Source: Kyrpidia tusciae DSM 2912
GTDB lineage: Bacteria > Bacillota > Bacilli > Kyrpidiales > Kyrpidiaceae
Reading direction: 5' to 3'
Length of the DNA: 64,000 bases
Assembly (NCBI RefSeq): GCF_000092905.1
Contig: NC_014098.1
Span: 372,001 to 436,000 of the forward strand
Shown here: in pieces, positions 52,283 through 61,255 of the stretch
How positions within the stretch are numbered: position 1 is the stretch's first letter
How the letters are laid out: every line of letters starts with the position of its first letter
The notes under the pieces: model-generated
Seen by the model: the letters and a program-made list of their open reading frames with translations, nothing else
What the model was told of the DNA's origin: nothing
Databases searched by the model: none
Position numbers and translations under genes: made by a program

Positions 52283-54163
52283 ATGGCAAAACCGATGGAA
52301 GAGGTCTTGAGCCATCACGTGCATACCGTCGAAGCGCCCCACAAGCGCCACTGGTTGCTGGATTACCTGTCGACGGTGGATCACAAGAAGATCGGGCTGA
52401 TGTACGTACTGATCGGTGTGTTCTATCTGCTCGTCGGGGGCGTAGAAGCGCTTTTGATGCGCGTTCAACTGTTTGTACCCAACAATAATTTTGTGAGTTA
52501 CACGACCTTTAATGAGTTGTTCACTATGCACGGGACGAATATGATTTTCTTCGCAGCCATGCCTTTGATCTTCGGATTAGTCAACCTGATCATGCCGGTT
52601 CAGATCGGGGCTCGGGACGTGGCGTTCCCCTTTATGAACGCCGTCAGCCTTTGGTTTACGTTCGTGGGAGCTTTGCTGGTGAACATCAGCTGGTTTTTTG
52701 GTCCCGCGCCGAGTGCCGGCTGGTTTGCCTACACCCCTATCGGATTGGATAAATATACTCCCGGCACGGGGATGGATTTTTACGTCATCGGTTTGCAAAT
52801 AGCTGGCTTCGGATCCTTGATGGGCGCGATCAATTTCATTGCCACGATTCTCAACATGCGGGCGCCGGGTATGACCCTGCTCAGGATGCCTCTCTTCACG
52901 TGGACCAGCCTGGTGACCTCCGGCCTGATCGTGTTCGGCTTTCCGCCGCTGACCGTAGGTCTGTTCCTGTACATGTTCGAGCGGCTTTTTGGCGGCCACT
53001 TCTTCGACGCGACCATGGGCGGGAACCCGCTGTTGTGGACGCACCTATTCTGGATCTTCGGACATCCAGAGGTGTACATCGTGGTGCTGCCGGCCTTCGG
53101 TATGATTTCCGAAGTTGTGGCAACCTTCTCCAGGAAACGGATTTTCGGTTACACCTCCATGGTCATTGCCACCGTGTTAATCGGCTTTATCGGCTTCATG
53201 GTGTGGGTGCACCACATGTTCACGGTGGGCCTTGGGGCGATGGCGAACTCCATTTTCGCCATTTCTACGATGCTGATCGGTATTCCGACAGGCATGAAAG
53301 TTTTTAACTGGTTGTTCACCATGTGGGGAGGTCAAATCCGCTTCAAGCCTCCCATGATGTTCGCCCTGGGATTCCTGCCCACCTTCGTGATCGGCGGGTT
53401 CACGGGCGTCATGCTCGCGGCGGCTCCGGCGGACTTTCAGTATCACGGGTCTTACTTTGTCGTAGCGCACTTCCACTACACGTTGATTGGCGGCGTGGTG
53501 TTTGGTTTCTTTGCGGGTCTTTATTATTGGTTCCCGAAGATCACCGGCAGGATGATGAGTGAGGTTTTGGGCCACATCAATTTCTGGTTGATGTTCATTG
53601 GGTTCCACCTCACGTTTTTCCCCATGCACTTGGCCGGACTGTTCGGCATGCCGCGTCGGGTACCGACCTACAACCCGGGAATGGGGCTGGAGATCTGGAA
53701 CCAGTTGTCGACCATCGGAGCCTTTATCATGGGTGTGTCGATGATCGTCTTCGCAGCCAATGTGGTATATGCCTTCACCAAAGGAAAGGAAGCCGGCGCA
53801 AATCCTTGGGATGCCCCGACCTTGGAATGGGCCGTTCCCTCACCGATTCCGGAGTACAACTTTGCTCAGACACCCTTGGTGCGCGGACTGGATCCCTTGT
53901 GGATCGCCAAAGAAGAAGGATCGAAGGTTCCTGCGGCCGAACCTTTGGGTCCCATCCACATGCCGTCGAATTCTTACTTGCCTTTGGTTATGGCGATTGG
54001 TCTGTTTATCGCCGGGTTTGCGGCCATCTACCATCGGCTGTTCTTTATCGTGTTGGGGCTTGAGGTGATTGCACTGGCGATGTTTTATCACTCCCTCAAT
54101 GACGATGAAGGATATCACATTCTTCCGGAAGAAAGTACCCGGGTGGGGGAGGTGCGGGCGTAA
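52283..54163 (+). CDS. ctaD: caa3-type cytochrome c oxidase subunit I
   Basis: A 626-residue protein; ATG 52283 is chosen for GAGGAGGG 7 bases upstream. Conserved residues: heme a ligand H in FTMHGTNMIFFAAMP, FGHPEVYIVVLP with the cross-linked His-Tyr and proton-channel E, the histidine pair in VHHMFTVG, and VAHFHYTLIGG. The A-type GHPEVY pattern separates it from the ba3 oxidase at 45.6 kb. The extra C-terminal helices after 540 are typical of caa3 subunit I. Confidence 0.96.
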   Translation: MAKPMEEVLSHHVHTVEAPHKRHWLLDYLSTVDHKKIGLMYVLIGVFYLLVGGVEALLMRVQLFVPNNNFVSYTTFNELFTMHGTNMIFFAAMPLIFGLVNLIMPVQIGARDVAFPFMNAVSLWFTFVGALLVNISWFFGPAPSAGWFAYTPIGLDKYTPGTGMDFYVIGLQIAGFGSLMGAINFIATILNMRAPGMTLLRMPLFTWTSLVTSGLIVFGFPPLTVGLFLYMFERLFGGHFFDATMGGNPLLWTHLFWIFGHPEVYIVVLPAFGMISEVVATFSRKRIFGYTSMVIATVLIGFIGFMVWVHHMFTVGLGAMANSIFAISTMLIGIPTGMKVFNWLFTMWGGQIRFKPPMMFALGFLPTFVIGGFTGVMLAAAPADFQYHGSYFVVAHFHYTLIGGVVFGFFAGLYYWFPKITGRMMSEVLGHINFWLMFIGFHLTFFPMHLAGLFGMPRRVPTYNPGMGLEIWNQLSTIGAFIMGVSMIVFAANVVYAFTKGKEAGANPWDAPTLEWAVPSPIPEYNFAQTPLVRGLDPLWIAKEEGSKVPAAEPLGPIHMPSNSYLPLVMAIGLFIAGFAAIYHRLFFIVLGLEVIALAMFYHSLNDDEGYHILPEESTRVGEVRA

Positions 54164-54804
54164 TGGAAGCCATGGAAACTCAGCCCAGGCTGGTGAACGC
54201 CGGGGACCGGCTTGAATTGGGGCCGGAGACTGCCACCCTGGAGGGAAAAAACAAGGTTCTTGGCTTCTGGGTCTTTCTGGGGGGCGAATGCGCTCTGTTC
54301 GCCTCCCTCTTTGCCACCTACTTGACCTTGCGAGGGCAAACGCTAAACGGCCCGACTGCCCAAGAGTTGTTTCATTTGCCGATCATCGGCCTGGCCACCA
54401 TTTTGCTTTTGACGAGCAGTCTCACCGGCGTGCTCGGAATCAATGCCATGCACCGAGGCAACCTCCGTTCACTCCTTCGCTGGCTGGGGGTGACAGTCTT
54501 GCTCGGGCTCGGCTTTCTCGCGGTGCAGGTGGTGGAATTCATCACCTACGCTGGCGAGGGATTCGTCTTTGGCACGAGTGCTTTCTCTTCGGCCTTTTTC
54601 ACCTTAGTCGGCTTCCACGGCGGTCATGTGGCCTTCGGGGTGGTCTGGATCTCCATTTTGATCCTACAATTGAAACGCGAGGGCATTACCCCGAGGAAAG
54701 CGCCGAAGGTTTTCATCGCCAGCTTGTACTGGCATTTTGTCGACGTGGTGTGGGTGTTTATTTTTACCGTGGTCTATCTCATGGGTATCTTGGGAATCTC
54801 TTGA
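54163..54804 (+). CDS. ctaE: caa3-type cytochrome c oxidase subunit III
   Basis: A 213-residue, five-helix protein starting MEAMETQPRL; ATG overlaps the ctaD stop (TAATG). Signatures: GFWVFLGGECALFASLFATYL, GFHGGHVAFGVVWI and YWHFVDVVWVFIFTVVYL, the last being the near-universal subunit III ending. It stabilises proton uptake by subunit I. Confidence 0.95.
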   Translation: MEAMETQPRLVNAGDRLELGPETATLEGKNKVLGFWVFLGGECALFASLFATYLTLRGQTLNGPTAQELFHLPIIGLATILLLTSSLTGVLGINAMHRGNLRSLLRWLGVTVLLGLGFLAVQVVEFITYAGEGFVFGTSAFSSAFFTLVGFHGGHVAFGVVWISILILQLKREGITPRKAPKVFIASLYWHFVDVVWVFIFTVVYLMGILGIS

Positions 54805-54845
54805 ATTCACGAAGTTTGGGTTTGGCGTGAAAGGATGGTGCAAGG

Positions 54846-55160
54846 ATGACAAACGTGCCGACGGATACCCGCAACACAGGTACCGAATCCGCATCTGGAC
54901 ATGGTTCGGTCCGGAAACACATCATTTCCTTCGCGATTATGATTTTGTTTACGGTGATCGCCTTTGCGATGGTCGGTGCGGGCATGTCCCCAACGGTGGT
55001 CATCCCGGTGATTCTGGCGCTAGCCGTCATCCAGGTGATTCTGCAGTTGTGGGATTTCATGCATCTCAATCAAAAAGGTCATTCTTTCCCCACGCTGTTT
55101 ATCGCGTCCGGAGCGATGCTGGGATTCATTTTCGTCTTGGTCTTGGTTTTGTGGCCCTAG
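54846..55160 (+). CDS. ctaF: caa3-type cytochrome c oxidase subunit IV
   Basis: A 104-residue protein starting MTNVPTDTRN. It has three hydrophobic helices and the block ILALAVIQVILQLWDFMHLNQKGHSFPTLF, typical of prokaryotic subunit IVB/CtaF. It sits between ctaE and ctaG as in Bacillus. Confidence 0.9.
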   Translation: MTNVPTDTRNTGTESASGHGSVRKHIISFAIMILFTVIAFAMVGAGMSPTVVIPVILALAVIQVILQLWDFMHLNQKGHSFPTLFIASGAMLGFIFVLVLVLWP

Positions 55161-55178
55161 AATAAGGGGGGATTCCTG

Positions 55179-56060
55179 TTGCCATTCTGCGGCACGCCCA
55201 TTGACGGATCCCTGTGGTCTTCGTGGAACATTCCACTGCTGATTCTCGTTCTGGCCTTGGCCGGCTGGTACTGGCTCGCATGGCACCGGCGGCAGGATTC
55301 GGGCAGCGCCGGCGAGGGGTCGGGCGAGGTGGGCCGGAAAGTTTCTTTCTACAGCGGCTTGGCGCTGTTTTATCTGGCCGCTGGCAGTCCTGTCGATTAC
55401 ATCGGCCACATGTACCTGTTTAGTGTCCATATGACGGCAATGGCCGTGGAGTATATGGTGGTCCCACCGCTTGTGCTGTTGGGCCTTCCGGAATGGATGG
55501 TTCAGCCGTGGATGCGGGTCCGAGGAATTGAGCGCCTGGTCCGGGCAGTGAGTCGTCCCTTGTTCGCGCTGACGACGCTCAACTTGTTGTTTACAGCCTA
55601 TCACTTCCCATCGGTGTTCGATTATCTCATGTCCCATGGATCAGTGGCTCTGTGGGTGCACGGGGTGATGATGATTGCCGCGTTTATCAACTGGTTGCCG
55701 GTGATCCAACCCTTCAGCGGGGTGAAGCGCCTCAGCGAACTCCAGAAGATCATCTACCTGTTCGTGGACGCCGTGCTCCTCACCCCGGCGTGTGCCTTTA
55801 TCATTTTCTCGAACGGCCCGCTGTACGTCGCTTATGATGCCATGCCGAGACTGATCCCAAGCCTGTCGATCTATGTGGACCAGCAACTGGGCGGAATTGT
55901 TATGAAGCTGACCCAGGAGGCGGCGTACATCGGCGCCATCGTGTACATCTTCGTGCAGTGGACCCGGAGGGAGAAGGAACTGGATCGGCGGGACAAAAAA
56001 GGACAGTTGGTTTTCTTTCCCGTGGATAAGGATGGGGTTCATGGGGCGAACACTTGGTGA
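55179..56060 (+). CDS. ctaG: Cytochrome c oxidase assembly factor CtaG (caa3 type)
   Basis: A 293-residue, seven-helix protein; TTG 55179 after AAGGGGGGATTCCTG. Signatures: LFYLAAGSPVDYIGHMYLFSVHMTAMAVEYMVVPPLVLLGLPEWM and WLPVIQPFSGVKRLSELQKIIYLFVDAVLLTPACAFIIF. In Bacillus, CtaG is needed to form active caa3 oxidase, probably by copper delivery; it is unrelated to Cox11. Last gene of ctaCDEFG. Confidence 0.93.
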   Translation: MPFCGTPIDGSLWSSWNIPLLILVLALAGWYWLAWHRRQDSGSAGEGSGEVGRKVSFYSGLALFYLAAGSPVDYIGHMYLFSVHMTAMAVEYMVVPPLVLLGLPEWMVQPWMRVRGIERLVRAVSRPLFALTTLNLLFTAYHFPSVFDYLMSHGSVALWVHGVMMIAAFINWLPVIQPFSGVKRLSELQKIIYLFVDAVLLTPACAFIIFSNGPLYVAYDAMPRLIPSLSIYVDQQLGGIVMKLTQEAAYIGAIVYIFVQWTRREKELDRRDKKGQLVFFPVDKDGVHGANTW

Positions 56061-56101
56061 GAAAGTCCTGGAAGGATAGACAACCGAAGGGCCATCAATG
56101 C

Positions 56102-56129
56102 GGCAGGGCGAGGGCCCTGCCTGTTTTTT
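56102..56129 (+). terminator. Intrinsic terminator after ctaG
   Basis: GGCAGGGC (56102-56109), loop GAGG, GCCCTGCC (56114-56121), then TG and six T. Confidence 0.88.
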
Positions 56130-56186
56130 GAGGGTGCCGAGGCGGAGGTGATGTGTCTGGCCTAGGGAAGCGGTTCTCCGGAGTAT

Positions 56187-56194
56187 GGTATAAT
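56187..56194 (+). promoter_or_regulatory. Extended -10 promoter before the OsmC-like gene
   Basis: TGGTATAAT (TGN plus a perfect TATAAT at 56189-56194) without a good -35, which suits an extended -10 promoter. Confidence 0.5.
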
Positions 56195-56250
56195 CGCGAT
56201 ACAGGAGGCGCAGCGCCTTCTCAGGTGACACCCAGGTAGGAGGGTTTGGC

Positions 56251-56712
56251 ATGCGGGTAGACGTCAAATGGCTGGGGAAGCGGGCTTTCGAGGCTGTTGG
56301 GCAGACCAGCGGTCACGCGGTGCGAATCGACGCGGCGGAGTCGGCGGGCGGTGAGGGCAGCGGGGTGCGTCCGATGGAGATGCTGCTCATGGGGGTTGGG
56401 GGGTGCACCGGAATCGACATCGCCATGATCCTGGAGAAAATGCGTCTCCATATTGACCGGTTCGAGATGAAATTGGAGGCGGAACGAGCCGAGAAACATC
56501 CACAGCGGTTCACGAAGATCGCCATCGATTACATTCTCGACGGGCCGGAACTGACCCATGACAAGGTCAAGCGAGCCGTGGAGCTGTCTTACCACACCTA
56601 CTGTTCGGCCCTGAATTCCTTGAATGCCGATTTTGAAATCCGCTACACCCTAAACGGTGAGACGCGGACCGTGGTTCCGGCAGCGGCTGAATCGGTCGGC
56701 GGACGGGCGTAA
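56251..56712 (+). CDS. OsmC-family protein
   Basis: A 153-residue protein; ATG 56251 after AGGTAGGAGGGTTTGGC. OsmC/Ohr fold signatures: a SGVRPMEMLLMGVGGCTGIDI block with one redox cysteine (C52-53 region) and the second in SYHTYCSALNSL. It is the YhfA-like subgroup rather than true Ohr, since the flanking residues differ. Likely thiol-based peroxide or stress role; substrate unknown. Confidence 0.85.
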   Translation: MRVDVKWLGKRAFEAVGQTSGHAVRIDAAESAGGEGSGVRPMEMLLMGVGGCTGIDIAMILEKMRLHIDRFEMKLEAERAEKHPQRFTKIAIDYILDGPELTHDKVKRAVELSYHTYCSALNSLNADFEIRYTLNGETRTVVPAAAESVGGRA

Positions 56713-56768
56713 CTCCTGCTCTCGAAAACATTAGGGGATCAAGGGTATTCCGCATCTCATAAGGACCG

Positions 56769-56803
56769 CAAAGCGCCCTGGGCATTGTGCACCCAAGGCG
56801 CTC
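56769..56803. terminator. Bidirectional terminator between convergent genes
   Basis: AGCGCC-CT-GGG, loop CATTGTGCA, CCC-AA-GGCGCT, followed by CTTGT on this strand; on the other strand it lies just after the aldo/keto reductase stop. Confidence 0.6.
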
Positions 56804-56813
56804 TTGTCCTCCC

Positions 56814-57842
56814 TCAACGGGCCACGGGGATCGGCTTTTTCTCGCTGTCGGCGTAGGGTTGATCGAGCAACTCCCGGAGTTCTTCGTCCCAGAGCTTTCG
56901 AATCCGCGCCTGCTCCTCGGCGGTGAGGGGCGGCACATCCGGAGCCGCCGTGAATTCGGCGACATTGGCCTCGCTGGTGAAATTCGGCAGCACCGTCACC
57001 ACCGAGGGCTGAGCGAGGGCGAATTGAATCGCAGCCTGGCCAAGGGTGCGGCCGGTGCCCTCGGTCAAGAAGCGCAGCTTCTCCACCGCCTTCAGCCCCC
57101 GCCCCATCCATTCATGTTTCCGGTGATTGCGATGATCCGATGTATCAAAGTGTTTTTCGGGGTTATAGGTGCCGTCGAGCAGCCCGGAAGCGTGGGGAAC
57201 CCGGACGATCAAGCCCACGTGGTTCCGTTCAGCAGGCTCAAACAGATCCAGGGATGGCCATTGTTCCAGGAGGTTGTAGATGACTTGCATGACGTGGATC
57301 CGCCGGTTCTCCAGGGCGTACAGGCCTTCGTTCCGCCATCCGATGTCCGGACCCAGCGCCGGCCCATAGGCGCGGATCTTCCCCTCGTCTTTGAGACGCT
57401 CAAGGGTCTCGAAAATACTATCCTGTTGTAGAGTGGTCAGACGAGTATTGTGCAACTGATAAATATCGATATAATCGGTCCCAAGCCGCTTCAGGCTTTG
57501 TTCGCACGCAAAGCGGATGAATTCCGGAGTCCACTTCTGCGGAAGCTCGGACATGCCCGTTCGCTCGCCCGGATTGCTGTAAATGTCGTAGCCGAACTTC
57601 GTGCCGATCACCAACCGGTCCCGTTTTCCCGGGAATGCTTCGGCCAGGATCGACTCTCCCTTACCCGTACCGTATACATCGGCGGTATCAAAAAATGTAA
57701 CGCCTGCGTCAAAGGCCTGGTGGAGCAGCCGCAGGGCGGTGTTTTGATCCCGGACCCCCCACCACGTGGTCGCCACCGACCACACTCCGAACCCCACTTC
57801 AGAAACCCGAATGTCCGTTCCGGGTATGGTGCGATATTTCAT
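56814..57842 (-). CDS. Aldo/keto reductase
   Basis: A 342-residue protein with the full catalytic tetrad: D52 and Y57 (FFDTADVYG), K82 (GTKFGYD) and H131 (IYQLHNTR). The N-terminus RTIPGTDIRVSEVGFGVWSV is the usual AKR strand-loop. A TIM-barrel NADPH-dependent carbonyl reductase; it lacks the K-containing motif that would mark a potassium channel beta subunit. Substrate unknown. Transcribed alone, convergent with the OsmC-like gene. Confidence 0.9.
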   Translation of the reverse strand: MKYRTIPGTDIRVSEVGFGVWSVATTWWGVRDQNTALRLLHQAFDAGVTFFDTADVYGTGKGESILAEAFPGKRDRLVIGTKFGYDIYSNPGERTGMSELPQKWTPEFIRFACEQSLKRLGTDYIDIYQLHNTRLTTLQQDSIFETLERLKDEGKIRAYGPALGPDIGWRNEGLYALENRRIHVMQVIYNLLEQWPSLDLFEPAERNHVGLIVRVPHASGLLDGTYNPEKHFDTSDHRNHRKHEWMGRGLKAVEKLRFLTEGTGRTLGQAAIQFALAQPSVVTVLPNFTSEANVAEFTAAPDVPPLTAEEQARIRKLWDEELRELLDQPYADSEKKPIPVAR

Positions 57843-58120
57843 GGTCCCCCTCCTCGCCGGTTTCAGGCCGGCCCCATTTGTCTACGATTCTTATTTTACC
57901 ATTCCTTTTTCTCACCATGCAGATCAAGGGTTGTGAAGGAATTGTGGACGAGACGAGTGCAGGTCAAAAGTTCAAAAATCTCAAGTAGGATTTTGGCCCT
58001 CTTTGTCGAATTTTAGATGATAAATGCGTCACAGGGTAGCCTTCGCGCCGGTGGTGCCGGACAGGCGTCGTCGAAACCGTGTGGCGTTTTTCTATCTATT
58101 CAGCGAAGGAGAGAACGACA

Positions 58121-60016
58121 ATGGATCTCCGCTCAAAACTCGATGCTTATCGTCGCCGGGAGGAGAGTCTGGCTTGGGAGGGAACGTTTCTGGACTATTT
58201 GGACCTGGTGCGGAAAAACCCCCGCATCGCCCAGCCCGCCCATGCCCGGATTTACGAAATGATCGTGTCGGCCGGGGTGGAGATCGTGGATGGGCACAAA
58301 CGATACGCCTTTTTCTCCCGGGAGTTGTTCGGGCTGGACGAGGCGTTGGAGAGGCTGGTGGAGGAGTATTTTCATCCCGCGGCCAAAAGGCTGGATGTGC
58401 GCAAAAGACTGCTCTTGCTCATGGGACCCGTCAGCGGCGGAAAGTCCACGGTGGTGGCGCTCCTGAAGCGAGGGCTCGAGGAATACACCCGGACGGATGA
58501 GGGGGCGGTCTATGGCATCGCCGGCTGCCCGATGCACGAAGAACCGCTGCACCTCATTCCCGGCCCACTCCGGCGGGAGGTGGAAGAGGAGCTCGGGGTG
58601 TTTATCGAAGGGGACCTGTGTCCTCAATGTCAATTGCGGTTGGAGAGCGAATACGGCGGCCGCATTGAAGATGTGCGAGTGGAGCGGGTGGTGTTTTCGG
58701 AGAATCGCCGGGTGGGGATCGGGACGTTCAGCCCCTCGGATCCCAAGAGCCAGGATATCGCCGATCTGACGGGGAGCATCGATTTTTCCACCATCGCCGA
58801 ATACGGGTCGGAGTCGGATCCCAGGGCTTACCGATTTGACGGGGAGCTCAACAAGGCCAATCGCGGAATTATGGAATTCCAGGAGATGCTGAAAAGTGAC
58901 GAGAAATTCCTGTGGAACCTCCTGAGCCTGACCCAGGAAGGGAATTTTAAAGCGGGACGGTTCGCCTTGATTTCTGCAGACGAGTTGATCGTGGCCCATA
59001 CGAACGAAACGGAGTACCGGGCTTTTATCAGCAATAAGAAAAATGAAGCCCTGCATTCTCGAATGATCGTCATGCCCATTCCGTACAACCTCAAGGTCAG
59101 CGAGGAGGAAAAGATTTATCAGAAGCTGATCGGACAAAGTGAGTTGCGCCACATTCATCTCGCCCCCTATGCCTTGCGAACGGCGGCCATGTTCACGGTG
59201 ATGACCCGATTGCGGGAGTCGAAGCGGGCGGGGATGGATCTGGTAAAAAAGATGCGCCTGTACGACGGCGAGGCGGTGGAGGGGGTTCAAGACAAAGACG
59301 TGGCGGAGCTCCGGGCTGAAGCGCCGGACGAGGGGATGTTCGGAGTCGACCCGCGCTACGTGATGAATCGGATCTCCAGTGCCCTGATCCGTTCTGACGC
59401 GCCGTGTCTCGGGCCGCTCGACATACTCAAGTCCCTGAAAGAAGGCTTTGACCAGCACCCTTCGATCACGCCGGAAGAACGAGAGCGACTCACCAATCTC
59501 ATCGCCCTGGCGAGACGGGAGTACGACGAAATCGCCAAGCGGGAAGTCCAGCGGGCCTTCGTGTATTCTTTCGAGGAATCCGCCCGGACATTACTGGAGA
59601 ATTACCTGGACAACGTCGAGGCCTATTGTAGCTGGCAGAAGATTCGTGATCCTATCACCGGGGAAGAGATGGACCCCGATGAAAAGCTGATGCGCTCCAT
59701 CGAGGAGCAGATCGGCGTCACCGAGAACGCGAAAAAATCGTTCCGCGAGGAGATTCTCATTCGTCTTTCGATGTTTGCCCGCAAAGGGAAAAGGTTTGAG
59801 TATACTTCGCATCCGGCGCTCAAGGAGGCCATCGAGAAAAAGCTGTTCGCTGATTTGAAAGATGTCATTAAAATCACCACTTCGACGAAGACGCCAGACG
59901 AGGAACAACTGAAGCGGATCAACGATGTCGGCCGTCGATTGATCGAGCACCACGGATACTGTTCGGTGTGCGCGAACGAATTGTTGCAATACACCGGCAG
60001 TTTGCTCAATCGCTGA
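58121..60016 (+). CDS. prkA: PrkA family serine protein kinase / AAA-type protein
   Basis: A 631-residue protein; ATG 58121 follows AAGGAGAGAACGACA. It has the PrkA AAA domain with Walker A GPVSGGKS at residues 102-109, CPMHEEPLHLIP, the zinc-like pair CPQCQL, SGSIDFSTIAEYGSESDPRAYRFDGELNKANRG-type region around 225-260, and the C-terminal PrkA domain ending HHGYCSVCANELLQYTGSLL. Kinase activity has been reported; in Bacillus it acts in sporulation and may function as a protease. Forms a cluster with yhbH and spoVR. Confidence 0.93.
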   Translation: MDLRSKLDAYRRREESLAWEGTFLDYLDLVRKNPRIAQPAHARIYEMIVSAGVEIVDGHKRYAFFSRELFGLDEALERLVEEYFHPAAKRLDVRKRLLLLMGPVSGGKSTVVALLKRGLEEYTRTDEGAVYGIAGCPMHEEPLHLIPGPLRREVEEELGVFIEGDLCPQCQLRLESEYGGRIEDVRVERVVFSENRRVGIGTFSPSDPKSQDIADLTGSIDFSTIAEYGSESDPRAYRFDGELNKANRGIMEFQEMLKSDEKFLWNLLSLTQEGNFKAGRFALISADELIVAHTNETEYRAFISNKKNEALHSRMIVMPIPYNLKVSEEEKIYQKLIGQSELRHIHLAPYALRTAAMFTVMTRLRESKRAGMDLVKKMRLYDGEAVEGVQDKDVAELRAEAPDEGMFGVDPRYVMNRISSALIRSDAPCLGPLDILKSLKEGFDQHPSITPEERERLTNLIALARREYDEIAKREVQRAFVYSFEESARTLLENYLDNVEAYCSWQKIRDPITGEEMDPDEKLMRSIEEQIGVTENAKKSFREEILIRLSMFARKGKRFEYTSHPALKEAIEKKLFADLKDVIKITTSTKTPDEEQLKRINDVGRRLIEHHGYCSVCANELLQYTGSLLNR

Positions 60017-60032
60017 GCCGCGGAGGGAGGGA

Positions 60033-61184
60033 ATGAGGATGGGGCGTACGCCGTTTTCTGTCACCCACGATGACTGGAGCCTGCACCGAAAAGGCCAGAT
60101 CGATCAGGAGCGGCATCGGGAGAAGGTGCGCCGGGCGATCCGGGAGCGTTTAGCGGATCTCGTCACCGAGGAGAGCATCGTTCTGTCCCGGGGCGGCACC
60201 GTTTTTCGGGTGCCGATTCGCTCCCTGGAAGAATATCGCTTTCGCTATCAGTGGGACAAGGGTCCTCGGGTGGGCCAAGGGCAAGGGGGGACCAAGCCCG
60301 GAGACGTGATCGGCCGCATGCCGGGCGCCAAGGGCCAAGGGGCGGGCCAAGCCGGTGATGCACCGGGGGTGGATTATTACGAGACAGAAGTGAGTCTCGA
60401 AGAGCTGGAAAATATCCTGTTCGAGTCCTGGGAGCTCCCGAATCGCAGGCCAAAAGACCGCCGGGACATGGAGGTGGACCACATCGAGTTCACCGATATC
60501 CGCAAAAAAGGAATGATGGCAAACCTCGACAAGAAGCGAACGATCTTGGAGGCGATGCGCCGCAATGCCCGGGAGGGCCGGGGTGCGATCATCGACCTGC
60601 AGCCCGATGATCTCCGCTTTAAGACCTGGGACGAAGTGAAAAAGCCGGAGACCGCCGCCGTGGTCATCGCCATGATGGATACGTCTGGCTCCATGGGAAC
60701 TTTTGAAAAATATGTCGCCCGTTCGTTTTATTTCTGGATGGTCCGATTTCTTCGGCGCAAATACCGGAAAGTGGAGATCGCTTTTATCGCCCATCACGTC
60801 GAAGCGAAGGAAGTCAGCGAAGAGGAATTTTTCAGCAAAGGGGAAAGCGGGGGGACCCGGTGTTCCTCCGCCTATGAACTCGCCCTGGAGCTGGTGGAGC
60901 GGCGCTACCCGCCGGCGAGCCACAACATCTACCCGTTTCATTTCACCGACGGGGATAACCTCAGCTCCGACAATCCCCGCACGGTGGAGCTGGCCGAGCG
61001 GCTGCTTGAGTATTCCAGCGCCATGGGATATGCCGAAGTGATTTCCCATGGACGGGAGAGTCGGCTCATGGAAGAATTTCGCCGGATCGAGGCTCCCCAT
61101 CTCCGCCTCTCTGCGATCCGGGATCGGGAGGACGTATACCGAGCCTTGGCCGGTTTCTTCGCTCCGAGTCGGGATGCGTCGTGA
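60033..61184 (+). CDS. yhbH: YhbH (DUF444) family protein
   Basis: A 383-residue protein; ATG 60033 after GGAGGGAGGGA, 16 bases after prkA. The C-terminal half is a von Willebrand A-like domain with a metal-ion site DTSGSMG and IYPFHFTDGDNLSSDN. The N-terminal half is basic, with G/Q-rich spacer GQGQGGTKPGDVIGR near 85-99. DUF444 proteins are nearly always found beside PrkA and SpoVR; the function is linked to sporulation and stress but is not defined. Confidence 0.92.
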   Translation: MRMGRTPFSVTHDDWSLHRKGQIDQERHREKVRRAIRERLADLVTEESIVLSRGGTVFRVPIRSLEEYRFRYQWDKGPRVGQGQGGTKPGDVIGRMPGAKGQGAGQAGDAPGVDYYETEVSLEELENILFESWELPNRRPKDRRDMEVDHIEFTDIRKKGMMANLDKKRTILEAMRRNAREGRGAIIDLQPDDLRFKTWDEVKKPETAAVVIAMMDTSGSMGTFEKYVARSFYFWMVRFLRRKYRKVEIAFIAHHVEAKEVSEEEFFSKGESGGTRCSSAYELALELVERRYPPASHNIYPFHFTDGDNLSSDNPRTVELAERLLEYSSAMGYAEVISHGRESRLMEEFRRIEAPHLRLSAIRDREDVYRALAGFFAPSRDAS

Positions 61185-61255
61185 ACATCGACCGAGTCGA
61201 GGATCCGGAATGTCACCGGGGGAGGACGAATTCGCCGGAAACAGGGGGGGTTAAC

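Noticed and set aside
56208-56230. Small hairpin GGCGCAGCGCC upstream of the OsmC-like gene as a terminator
   Set aside because: It lies downstream of the promoter, has no T tract and only 4-5 base pairs; more likely chance or part of the leader.
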